From contig PKYM01000179.1 of assembly GCA_003132645.1 (NCBI GenBank), positions 1-11,744 on the forward strand: a DNA stretch of 11,744 nt, read 5' to 3'. Both the position numbers and the translations under genes were made by a program. Positions within the stretch are counted from its first letter, which is position 1. Each line of letters starts with the position of its first letter. Positions 6,560 through 11,744 of the stretch are shown here, piece after piece. Below the pieces are notes generated by a model that worked only from the letters and a program-made list of their open reading frames with translations, searched no databases and had not been told where the DNA came from. The DNA comes from Actinomycetota bacterium. GTDB lineage: Bacteria; Actinomycetota; Thermoleophilia; UBA2241.

Positions 6560-6808
6560 TCAGGAAGTCTGGAACGGCATGTCCGGCAGCGACCACCAGC
6601 CGGCCAGCACGCGCCGATCGACCACGCGGCGGTCGGGCTGCGGCCGTGGTCCCGAGCCCCGGCGGCGCTCGGCTTGGCGGCGGTCGACGATCACCTGCAC
6701 GTCGCCGCGCTGCGAGTAGCGCGTCTCGAGCCGGTGGGCGAAGAACTCTTCGAGCGCCTTGGGCACGACGATCGTCTTCACCTCGGTGCTCGCTTGTCGG
6801 TCGGCCAT
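6560..6808 (-). CDS. 82-residue Arg-rich protein of unknown function
   Basis: The start ATG (6808, reverse strand) has an excellent AGGAGG eight bases upstream (GAGGAGGAAATCAAG before ATG), so this is very likely a real gene despite its size. The first half (residues 8-37) is predicted mixed alpha/beta with KTIVVPKALEEFFAHRLETRY. The second half has a spaced Arg motif: VDRR at 41-44, ERRR at 47-50, DRR at 59-61 and DRR at 64-66, ending in LAGWWSLPDMPF. Similar VDRR/ERR repeats occur in small uncharacterised proteins of several GC-rich phyla; I know no function. The basic motif could bind RNA, DNA or an acidic partner. It stands alone, ending against a shared terminator and diverging from the lipid kinase gene. 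Confidence 0.75.
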   Translation of the reverse strand: MADRQASTEVKTIVVPKALEEFFAHRLETRYSQRGDVQVIVDRRQAERRRGSGPRPQPDRRVVDRRVLAGWWSLPDMPFQTS

Positions 6809-7080
6809 CTTGATTTCCTCCTCGAAGACTGGGCGGCAGCCTAGGGTTTCGCTTTGTCGCCGGGGAGTCCTGCCCCGCCGTGTTGCCCGAAGGGCCAACT
6901 GTACGGTCGCAAGGCCGCGGGCACTGTCGTTCGGCGTTGTCTGGGTTGACGACATGGCAGGCGACGGAGCGACTCGCACTTGACGCCCTACCGTGCCCGT
7001 TCGTCGCGCTGCTCCCACCGCACGTGCGCTCAAGCGCCCCGCGCGACGCCCGCGTTGTTCCTCTGGCGCCCCGGCTTGCG
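6809..7080. other. divergent intergenic spacer
   Basis: This is 272 bases between the small reverse-strand gene and the promoter of the lipid kinase gene. The reverse-strand Shine-Dalgarno is at its left end. I found no convincing reverse-strand -35/-10 pair, repeat or RNA gene, although a promoter for the small gene must lie here. Confidence 0.4.
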
Positions 7081-7086
7081 TATCAT
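7055..7086 (+). promoter_or_regulatory. candidate promoter of the lipid kinase - MttB-family genes
   Basis: TATCAT at 7081-7086 is a strong -10 match. TTGTTC at 7055-7060 is the best -35 candidate, but the 20-base spacer is too long. Seven bases after the -10 element comes ATG (7094), so the transcript could begin at that start codon. Confidence 0.4.
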
Positions 7087-7093
7087 CGGCATC

Positions 7094-7234
7094 ATGACGA
7101 TGCGGACCGAACGGCGGCGTGGCCGCCTCGCTGCAACGGTCGGGGCGCCCTGGAGCGCGCTCTCGACGGTGAAGGCGCGTCCGGACAGGCGGCGCTGGTG
7201 CTCAGGGGCGTTCGGGCCGGTGCGGCGGCCATGA
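7094..7234 (+). CDS. possible 46-residue leader ORF before the lipid kinase
   Basis: The ATG at 7094 lies where transcription from the TATCAT promoter would begin. The frame runs 46 codons and stops at 7232-7234, overlapping the kinase ATG in an ATGA pair. The peptide is Arg-rich (ERRRGR, RPDRRRW) with no recognisable domain. The placement suggests a leaderless upstream ORF that couples translation to the kinase. In such GC-rich DNA an open frame of this length can arise by chance, so it is listed with low confidence. Confidence 0.28.
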   Translation: MTMRTERRRGRLAATVGAPWSALSTVKARPDRRRWCSGAFGPVRRP

Positions 7235-8121
7235 GGCTCGGCCGGCGCCTGGCCGCCATCTACAACCCGACCTCCGGCGGCGGGCGCTTCCGGCGCGACG
7301 TGCCGCTGATCGTCGGGTCGCTCGGGGCACTGGGCTTCGTCGTCGAGGAGCACCCGACCGAGCGCGCCGGGCAGGCCACCGAGCTGGCCGCGCGGGCCGT
7401 CGAGGACGGCATCGATGTGGTCTGCGCCATCGGTGGCGACGGCACCGTCAACGAGGTCGTCAACGGCATGGCGGGCAGCGACGTGCCGCTCGCCGTCATC
7501 CCCACCGGCACGGTCAACGTCCTGGCCATCGAGCTCGGCATCCCGCTCGACCCGCCCGACGCCTGTCGCCTGGCTGCGCAGGGCCACGTCATCGCGGTCG
7601 ACCTGGGACTGGCGGGCGAGCGCTACTTCGCCCTGATGGCCGGTTGCGGCCTCGACGCGGCCGTCGTGTCGTCGCTCAACCCGACCTTGAAGAAGGCCCT
7701 GAAAGAGGCGGCCTTCGCCATCCAGGGACTCGCCAAGTACCTGACTGCCGACTCGCCCCTGATCCGCGTCGAGACCGAGGAGGAATGCATCGACGGCTAC
7801 TACGTCGTGCTCGGTAACGCCGCCAACTACGGCGGCAACTTCGGCGTGACCCCGCTGGCCGACATGCGCGACGGCCTGCTCGACGTCTGCGTGCTCACCG
7901 ACAAGTCGTTCTTCGAGTTCGCCGGCTACTGGCTGGCGGCGCTGGTCAGCGCGCCGATGCAGCACTCCAAGGTGCGCTATTTTCGCACCGAAGCGGCGCG
8001 CCTGACGGTCGCCCCCGGCGAGACCGGAGAGGTCCTGGTGCAGACCGACGGCGAGCCCGCCGGCAGGCTACCGATCGACTGCCGCATCGCGCCCGGCGCC
8101 TTGCGCGTCATCGTGCCCTGA
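7231..8121 (+). CDS. diacylglycerol kinase-like lipid kinase (YegS/DgkB/sphingosine-kinase family)
   Basis: This 296-residue protein has the family's N-terminal NPTSGGG (12-18), the nucleotide-binding GGDGTVNEVVNG (68-79) and PTGTVNVLA (91-99). The C-terminal beta-sandwich contains NAANYGG and a DGE motif (VQTDGEP). The length is normal for bacterial DagK/YegS proteins (290-310). It should phosphorylate a diacylglycerol-like lipid using ATP at the inner face of the membrane, for lipid recycling; the exact lipid is unknown. ATG 7231 sits directly before the first beta-strand but has a poor ribosome-binding site. GTG 7198 is an alternative, and coupling to an upstream small ORF is possible. It ends 26 bases before the MttB-family gene, so the two are probably one transcript. 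Confidence 0.88.
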   Translation: MRLGRRLAAIYNPTSGGGRFRRDVPLIVGSLGALGFVVEEHPTERAGQATELAARAVEDGIDVVCAIGGDGTVNEVVNGMAGSDVPLAVIPTGTVNVLAIELGIPLDPPDACRLAAQGHVIAVDLGLAGERYFALMAGCGLDAAVVSSLNPTLKKALKEAAFAIQGLAKYLTADSPLIRVETEEECIDGYYVVLGNAANYGGNFGVTPLADMRDGLLDVCVLTDKSFFEFAGYWLAALVSAPMQHSKVRYFRTEAARLTVAPGETGEVLVQTDGEPAGRLPIDCRIAPGALRVIVP

Positions 8122-8147
8122 AGAAGAGCGAAAGCGAAAGGAATCCC

Positions 8148-9584
8148 GTGATCCCCAACCTGAGCCTGTTCGATGAGGCCGCCTGCGCCGCGGTCCACGC
8201 CGCGACGCTCGACGTGCTGGCCAGGGGCGGGGTGCGCTTCGCCAGTCGCCGCGCGCTCGGGATCCTGCGCGACGCCGGGGCCGAGGTCGACGACGAGAGC
8301 ATGGTCGCCCGCCTGCCGCGCGAGCTGGTCGAGCAGGCCGTCGCGCGGGCGCCGCGCGACGTCGTGCTCGGCGCGCGCGACCCGGCCCGCGACGTCGTGC
8401 TGGACGGCGCCCGCACCTGGCTCACGGTCGACGGCACCGGGGCGGCCACCCTCGACCATCGCACGGGGCAGCGACGGTCTTCGACGGCCGCCGACGTCGC
8501 CGAGGCCACGCGCGTCGCCGACTCACTCGACGAGATCGGCTTCGTCTGGCCCCCGGTCAGCGCCAACGACGCCGCGCCCCGCACAGAGGTCCTCGAGACG
8601 CTCGCCCTGCTGCTCGAGAACACGAGCAAGCACGTGCAGTACGAGGTGCAGCGGGTAGAAGAGGTGCCCTTCGTCATGGACATGCTGGCGGCTGCCTGCG
8701 ACGACGGTCGCTGGGACCCGCGGCGGCCGCTGCTGTCGGTCGTCTACTGTCCGGTGTCGCCGCTGCACCACGAGCACGAGATGCTCGACGCCTGCCTTGC
8801 GCTTGCCGCGCAGCGGGTGCCGATGTGCATCTACTCGCTCGGCCTGAGCGGCGCGACCGCGCCGGCGAGTCTGGCCGGCGTCGTCGTCCAGACCAACGCC
8901 GAGATCCTGAGCGCGATCGTGCTCTTCGAGCTGGTCGAGCCCGGTTTGCCGGTGATCTACGTGGCCGACGCCGGCGTACTCGACATGCGCTCGGGGGTGT
9001 ATGCGTGCGCCGGTCCCGAAGCGATCCTCATGAACGTGGCCCTGGTCGCCATGGGGCGCTCCTACGACCTGCCGGTCATGGCCACCGGCTTCACGAGCGA
9101 CGCCAAGGAGTATTCGGTGGTCGCCGGTTTCGAGGGCGGCTCCGCCGCGCTGGCCGCCATGCTGGCGCGCCCCGACGCCATCGTCGGCGCCGGTCTGCTC
9201 GCTTCGGCCCAGATGCTGTATCTGCCGAAGCTCGTGCTCGACGCCGAGATCATGCGCCAGTGCGAGGCCGTGCAGCGCGGCCTGACGGTCGACGAGGAGC
9301 ATCTCGCCGCCGATCTGATCCGCCGGATCGGGCCACGTGGCCAGTACCTGGCCGCCCGCGAGACGCGCCGCACCCTGCGGGCCGGCGAGCACTACCGGCC
9401 GCAGGCCTACGGGCGCGAGAGCTACGACGCCTGGAGCGAGGCGGGTCTGACCGACGTGCAGCGCGCCGCCGCCACGGTCGACGAGATCCTCGAGCGTCAT
9501 GTTCCCAAGCCGTTGCCGGCCGGCGCCGCCGAAAGCTTTGCCACGGCCATCGTGGCGGCGCGCGCGGAGCTCGCCGAACGCTAG
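8148..9584 (+). CDS. trimethylamine methyltransferase (MttB) family protein, non-pyrrolysine type
   Basis: This 478-residue protein starts at GTG 8148, with AAAGGA five to six bases upstream. Length and sequence fit the MttB superfamily TIM-barrel. Supporting segments are the N-terminal LDVLARGGVRF, the HVQYEV and SVVYCPVSPLHH segments, and GAGLLASAQMLYLPKLVLDAE in the C-terminal half. There is no in-frame TAG inside the gene; TAG is the true stop, with TAA two codons later, so it does not use pyrrolysine. Non-pyrrolysine members such as MtgB, MtpB and MtcB demethylate quaternary amines (glycine betaine, proline betaine, carnitine) and hand the methyl group to a corrinoid protein. No corrinoid protein, activase or transporter gene is in the window, so substrate and partner are open. 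It follows the lipid kinase by 26 bases. Confidence 0.85.
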   Translation: MIPNLSLFDEAACAAVHAATLDVLARGGVRFASRRALGILRDAGAEVDDESMVARLPRELVEQAVARAPRDVVLGARDPARDVVLDGARTWLTVDGTGAATLDHRTGQRRSSTAADVAEATRVADSLDEIGFVWPPVSANDAAPRTEVLETLALLLENTSKHVQYEVQRVEEVPFVMDMLAAACDDGRWDPRRPLLSVVYCPVSPLHHEHEMLDACLALAAQRVPMCIYSLGLSGATAPASLAGVVVQTNAEILSAIVLFELVEPGLPVIYVADAGVLDMRSGVYACAGPEAILMNVALVAMGRSYDLPVMATGFTSDAKEYSVVAGFEGGSAALAAMLARPDAIVGAGLLASAQMLYLPKLVLDAEIMRQCEAVQRGLTVDEEHLAADLIRRIGPRGQYLAARETRRTLRAGEHYRPQAYGRESYDAWSEAGLTDVQRAAATVDEILERHVPKPLPAGAAESFATAIVAARAELAER

Positions 9585-9590
9585 GCGTAA

Positions 9591-9626
9591 CGGACGGGCG
9601 CCCGCGCGCCCGCGGACGTCCGTCCG
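9591..9626. terminator. possible terminator between convergent genes
   Basis: CGGACGG (9591-9597) pairs with CCGTCCG (9620-9626), and a nested GGGCGC/GCGCCC pair lies inside. It lies in the 71-base gap between the MttB-family gene (+) and the glycosylase homologue (-). There is no T-run, so termination is plausible from position only. Confidence 0.35.
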
Positions 9627-9655
9627 CAGCCGCTCGGGCGCTCGCGCGGCGGTCT

Positions 9656-10252
9656 CTACAGGCCCATCAGCGTGGCCAGCGAATGCAGACGCTTGACGTA
9701 GGCGTCGCGGGCTTTGGGTTCGCGCACGGCGACCTCGCCGGGCGCCGCGATGGGCACGACCTTGAACGAGGGACTGTCGTAGACGCGCATCTCGAGAGGG
9801 TCGTGTTCGGCGGCATCGGCCTGGCCGAAGAGCTTGCCGAGCAGGAAGCGCGACGCTTCGTCGCCGATCGGCACCACGTAGTGGGGCGTCGTGATCGAGA
9901 TCTCGCGGGACAGATACGAATAGCAGTTGTCCTGCTCGTCGGGACGGGGACGACGCAAGTGACAATCGCTGCGCGGCACGCACTTCACGACGGTCGTGAA
10001 GTAGGCCTTGCCGCGGCCGCCGTTCAGCAGCGTCGGCATCAGCTCCGCGAGCTCGCGGAGCACCGCGCTGCCGGCCGGCAGGTCGGCAGCTTCTTCTTCG
10101 GGCGAGGGATGCAGCGAGACGAACATGACCTGGGCGTGAGGGTGCCCGGCTCCGGAGAGGGCGCGCAGCCGACAGGACACGATGTCGTCGCATCGCGTGC
10201 ACTGTCTCTCGGCTCGCGCCAGCTCGTCCAGCTTTTCGGCGGCGTCTTCCAT
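9656..10252 (-). CDS. uracil-DNA glycosylase family 4-like protein, divergent, catalytic motifs altered
   Basis: This 198-residue protein keeps the Fe-S layout of family-4 glycosylases: Cys18 and Cys21 (CTRC), Cys91 (VVKCVP) and Cys110 (EQDNC). It also keeps the fold pattern (HAQVMFVS, YFTTVVKC, PHYVVPIGDEASRFLLGK). The functional motifs differ. Motif 1, normally VGE-x-PG, reads VSLHPS (45-50), so the conserved acidic residue is gone. Motif 3, normally HPA/S near the C-terminus, aligns with AAPGEV (169-174) and lacks His. Cys27 and Cys97 are extra. It may be inactive, have a different base specificity, or serve as a nucleic-acid-binding Fe-S protein. The ATG at 10252 has AAAGGAG about ten bases upstream. 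It lies 95 bases after the Roadblock gene on the same strand. Confidence 0.75.
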   Translation of the reverse strand: MEDAAEKLDELARAERQCTRCDDIVSCRLRALSGAGHPHAQVMFVSLHPSPEEEAADLPAGSAVLRELAELMPTLLNGGRGKAYFTTVVKCVPRSDCHLRRPRPDEQDNCYSYLSREISITTPHYVVPIGDEASRFLLGKLFGQADAAEHDPLEMRVYDSPSFKVVPIAAPGEVAVREPKARDAYVKRLHSLATLMGL

Positions 10253-10280
10253 GGGGACCACGCTCCTTTGCCTCGAGGGT

Positions 10281-10317
10281 CCGCGGTGATCAGCCCCCGC
10301 CGCGGTAGCGAGGGGGC
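10281..10317 (-). other. hairpin and direct repeat upstream of the glycosylase homologue
   Basis: GCCCCC (10293-10298) and GGGGGC (10312-10317) form a 6-bp stem, and CCGCGGT occurs twice (10281-10287, 10300-10306). The element lies between the Roadblock stop and the glycosylase start. It could attenuate or terminate the upstream transcript, but there is no T-run. Confidence 0.3.
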
Positions 10318-10347
10318 GTGTGAAAGTGACTTCAGCGGCGATTGCGC

Positions 10348-10686
10348 TCACGCGCGCTCGCCGCGCAGGCGATACTCCAGGCTGATCGCGTCGGTCGTGC
10401 CGATGAGGCACAGAAGCAGCTCGTCGCTGAACGGTGCGAGGACGATGTTCAGGTCGTCGAGCTCGACGGTGATGAGGCGCGTCTCGCTCTGGGCGAGCTC
10501 GTCGGCCAGCCGGGCGGCGATGTCGATCGCCCCGCCCAGGTGGGCGGCGACCGCCTCGGCGTCGACCTCGGCGTCGGCCGACGAGGCGACGAGAAAGCCG
10601 TCGTGGGAGATCAGCAGGGCGGCCTTGACGCCCGGTCGCTCCCGGTAGGGGGCGAGCTTGCTGGCGAGCGCGTCGCTGGTAGTCAT
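10348..10686 (-). CDS. Roadblock/LC7 domain protein
   Basis: This 112-residue protein has the size and pattern of a single Roadblock/LC7 domain: KAALLISHDGFLVASS (21-36), a helix rich in Ala with AVAAHLGGAIDIAARLADEL (46-65), and strands LITVELDDLNIVLAPFSDELLLCLIG (71-96). Bacterial members (MglB-like) dimerise and often regulate or scaffold small Ras-like GTPases or other signalling proteins in polarity, motility or secretion. No GTPase gene is visible. The start ATG has GGAGG four bases upstream and overlaps the stop of the preceding unknown gene (ATGA), so the two products are probably made together and may interact. Confidence 0.85.
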   Translation of the reverse strand: MTTSDALASKLAPYRERPGVKAALLISHDGFLVASSADAEVDAEAVAAHLGGAIDIAARLADELAQSETRLITVELDDLNIVLAPFSDELLLCLIGTTDAISLEYRLRGERA

Positions 10687-11000
10687 GAGGCCTCCAGAGC
10701 TGTCGAGATCTGTTCGCGCACGGCCCGGGCGAAGCTGTCGGCGTGAGTCGTGTCGGCGAAGGTCCGCGAGAAGCCGGCAGGGCTGCCGGCGATCTCGCTC
10801 AGGAACATACTCATGCGCGGGATGGGCGCGCTGCCCGATCTGTCGGCGCCGCCCGGTTCGTCGGCGATTCCTTCGAGGGGTAGCTGGATGAGCGTGTCGC
10901 CGGAGAGGAAGAGACGATTGAGCTCGCGTGAAGACAGCCGGATGAGGACGTGCACGACGATCCCCGCGCTGGTCTGCTCGCTGCCGATGTCGATCTCCAC
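10683..11000 (-). CDS. 105-residue protein of unknown function, coupled to the Roadblock gene
   Basis: The frame begins at GTG (11000, reverse strand), directly at the expected transcript start of a good promoter, and ends overlapping the Roadblock ATG by four bases. The protein starts with a strand-rich segment (EIDIGSEQTSAGIVVHVLIRLSSRELNRLFLSGDTLIQLPLEGI, residues 2-45). It continues with a Gly/Ser/Pro linker (about 46-62) and ends with an amphipathic helix (HADSFARAVREQISTALEAS). There is no signal peptide or membrane segment. I do not recognise the family. Its length, coupling and neighbour suggest a partner of the Roadblock protein; that is inference. The next in-frame ATG lies far downstream (in PRMSMF), so the GTG is the best start. 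Confidence 0.72.
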   Translation of the reverse strand: MEIDIGSEQTSAGIVVHVLIRLSSRELNRLFLSGDTLIQLPLEGIADEPGGADRSGSAPIPRMSMFLSEIAGSPAGFSRTFADTTHADSFARAVREQISTALEAS

Positions 11001-11006
11001 GACCCG

Positions 11007-11036
11007 ATACTAGGGCAACGGTTCGCGCCGTTTCAA
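11007..11036 (-). promoter_or_regulatory. promoter of the unknown/Roadblock gene pair, probably leaderless
   Basis: On the reverse strand TTGAAA (11036-11031) and TAGTAT (11012-11007) are separated by 18 bases, a good match to a primary sigma promoter. Six bases lie between the -10 element and the GTG start at 11000, so transcription would begin at or next to the start codon. Confidence 0.6.
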
Positions 11037-11050
11037 GCCGAGTGTCGCGT

Positions 11051-11121
11051 GGGTGCTTGGGCGAAGCCGTGGGCGGGTGCCTGGGCGAAGTCCCGAACGC
11101 GTGCCTGACGAAGTCGCGGGC
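11051..11121. repeat. three tandem 23-24-bp imperfect repeats
   Basis: Units at 11051-11074, 11075-11098 and 11099-11121 share the pattern G-G/C-GTGCCTGGGCGAAG followed by a variable GC-rich end. The third unit lacks one base. They fill most of the 171-base gap between the GGDEF-like gene and the promoter of the unknown/Roadblock pair. No protein or RNA is assigned to them. Confidence 0.55.
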
Positions 11122-11171
11122 GGGGCCGGCGGCGCTCCCCGAGCGGGCCGGGCAACGAGCCGGCGGGGCTC

Positions 11172-11744
11172 CTACAGGGCCACCGCGACGGGTGGTTCGC
11201 CTGCCGTGGCCAGGGCGGCGGGGACCATGACGAACTCGGCCGGCTCGGCTGCCGACGGGGCCATGAGCGACTCCAGGGCCTCGTCGACCAGGTCGCGCGC
11301 GTCGCGCAGCGGCGGGTAGGCGGCGACGCCGAACGAGAGGGTCTGGCGGCGGCGGTCGATCAGCTGCCCGGAGACCTCGTGAACGGCTCCCTGCGCCCAC
11401 TTCCGCGCCGCGCGCGAGTCGTTCGCGTGCAGCGTGAAGGCCAGCGTGTCGGGCCCCAGTCTGAAGGCGAGGTCGTCGGGGCCGAGCGTGCGCTTGAGGC
11501 GTCGCGCGACGGTCTGCACGACGGCCTCGCTGCCCTTCTCGCCGCTGAAGTCGCGCAGGTCGCGGAAGTGGTCGAGCCGCACGCTGACGAGCGCCAGCGG
11601 CTCGTGGGCGGCCTCGGCCGCGGCGAGCTCCGGCGGCACCAGCAGACCCAGGCGCGAGCGCGTGTAGAAACCGGTCGTCGGATCGACCGCGGGGGCGGTG
11701 GCCTGGCGGGCGCGCCGCCGCGCGCCGCGTCGCGCTCGCCAGGC
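11172..11744 (-). CDS. GGDEF-like domain protein with degenerate active site, 5' end beyond the window
   Basis: The frame is open to the window edge; 190 residues are visible. After an Arg/Ala-rich stretch comes VDPTTGFYTRSRL, the usual entry of a GGDEF domain (normally DxLTGLxNRR). LALVSVRLDHFRDLRDFSGEKGSEAVVQTVARRLKRTL follows (normally the D-x-D-x-FK...GD region), then RLGPDTLAF where RxGGDEF is expected. Near the end LSFGVAAYP matches the conserved SxGxA segment. Both the signature loop and the metal-binding Asp positions are changed, so diguanylate cyclase activity is unlikely. It may bind GTP or act as a signalling module. A GTG at 11639 lies inside the domain and is not the start. It points toward the unknown/Roadblock pair on the same strand. 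Confidence 0.8.
   Translation of the reverse strand, partial: AWRARRGARRRARQATAPAVDPTTGFYTRSRLGLLVPPELAAAEAAHEPLALVSVRLDHFRDLRDFSGEKGSEAVVQTVARRLKRTLGPDDLAFRLGPDTLAFTLHANDSRAARKWAQGAVHEVSGQLIDRRRQTLSFGVAAYPPLRDARDLVDEALESLMAPSAAEPAEFVMVPAALATAGEPPVAVAL

Noticed and set aside
9582..9590. TAG at the end of the MttB-family gene as a pyrrolysine codon
   Set aside because: Read-through would add only one sense codon before TAA, and pyrrolysine in MttB lies well inside the protein; TAG is the ordinary stop here.
8523..10202. Reverse-strand open frame (559 codons) opposite the MttB-family and glycosylase genes
   Set aside because: It spans two real genes and their gap in a third frame and yields Arg/Gly/His-rich sequence without any domain.
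8825..10648. Plus-strand open frame (607 codons) overlapping the MttB-family, glycosylase and Roadblock genes
   Set aside because: It crosses gene boundaries on both strands and reads as an Arg-rich frame shadow.
11051..11121. CRISPR array
   Set aside because: The units are directly adjacent with no unique spacers, are imperfect, and no cas gene is nearby.
11100..11171. Intrinsic terminator for the GGDEF-like gene
   Set aside because: Only a short CGCTC-GGG-GAGCG stem and scattered GC complementarity were found, with no T-run.
10687..11400. N-terminal extension of the Roadblock protein upstream of 10686
   Set aside because: The extension is Arg/Pro-rich, crosses the promoter and the tandem repeats, and overlaps the coupled unknown gene. 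The ATG at 10686 has a good GGAGG site and matches the domain start.

Overview
The window is a GC-rich (roughly 70% by eye), gene-dense bacterial chromosome segment. I see no transposase, phage gene, tRNA, rRNA or CRISPR array. Third codon positions are almost always G or C, and many genes overlap by 1-8 bases. The lineage cannot be fixed from the sequence. A ferredoxin-dependent 2-oxoacid oxidoreductase, a non-pyrrolysine MttB-family protein, a Roadblock/LC7 protein and two candidate leaderless promoters would suit a high-GC Actinobacteriota, Binatota or deltaproteobacteria-like organism.

Left part (1-5503, + strand): The 3' part of a large FAD-linked oxidase/Fe-S oxidoreductase fusion (D-2-hydroxyacid dehydrogenase type) is followed, after 207 bases with a candidate promoter, by a complete four-subunit 2-oxoacid:ferredoxin oxidoreductase operon. 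Its order is delta (ferredoxin), alpha, beta, gamma, as in the oorDABC/korDABC type. A 59-residue two-helix membrane protein is coupled to its end by an ATGA overlap. The operon is read as oxidising 2-oxoglutarate (or a related 2-oxoacid) with CoA to acyl-CoA, CO2 and reduced ferredoxin. The upstream dehydrogenase may supply the 2-oxoacid.

Middle part (5504-9584): A GC-rich repeat-laden spacer leads to an orphan REC-LuxR response regulator. Its leader contains an isolated strong Shine-Dalgarno sequence directly followed by an 8-bp hairpin. A perfect 20-bp-stem terminator separates it from a convergent gene for an 82-residue Arg-rich protein. A divergent spacer then leads to a diacylglycerol/sphingosine-kinase-like lipid kinase and a trimethylamine methyltransferase (MttB) family protein, probably co-transcribed.

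Right part (9656-11744, - strand): Transcription runs leftward through a GGDEF-like protein with a degenerate active site (cut by the window edge), an unrecognised 105-residue protein translationally coupled to a Roadblock/LC7 protein, and a divergent family-4-type uracil-DNA glycosylase homologue. The last keeps the Fe-S cysteines but not the catalytic motifs. The 105-residue/Roadblock pair has a good promoter placed so that its mRNA would begin at the GTG start codon.

The items most worth a second look are the hairpin leader of the response regulator, the small membrane protein attached to the oxidoreductase operon, the unnamed Roadblock partner with degenerate GGDEF neighbour, the glycosylase homologue lacking catalytic residues, and the two candidate leaderless promoters.
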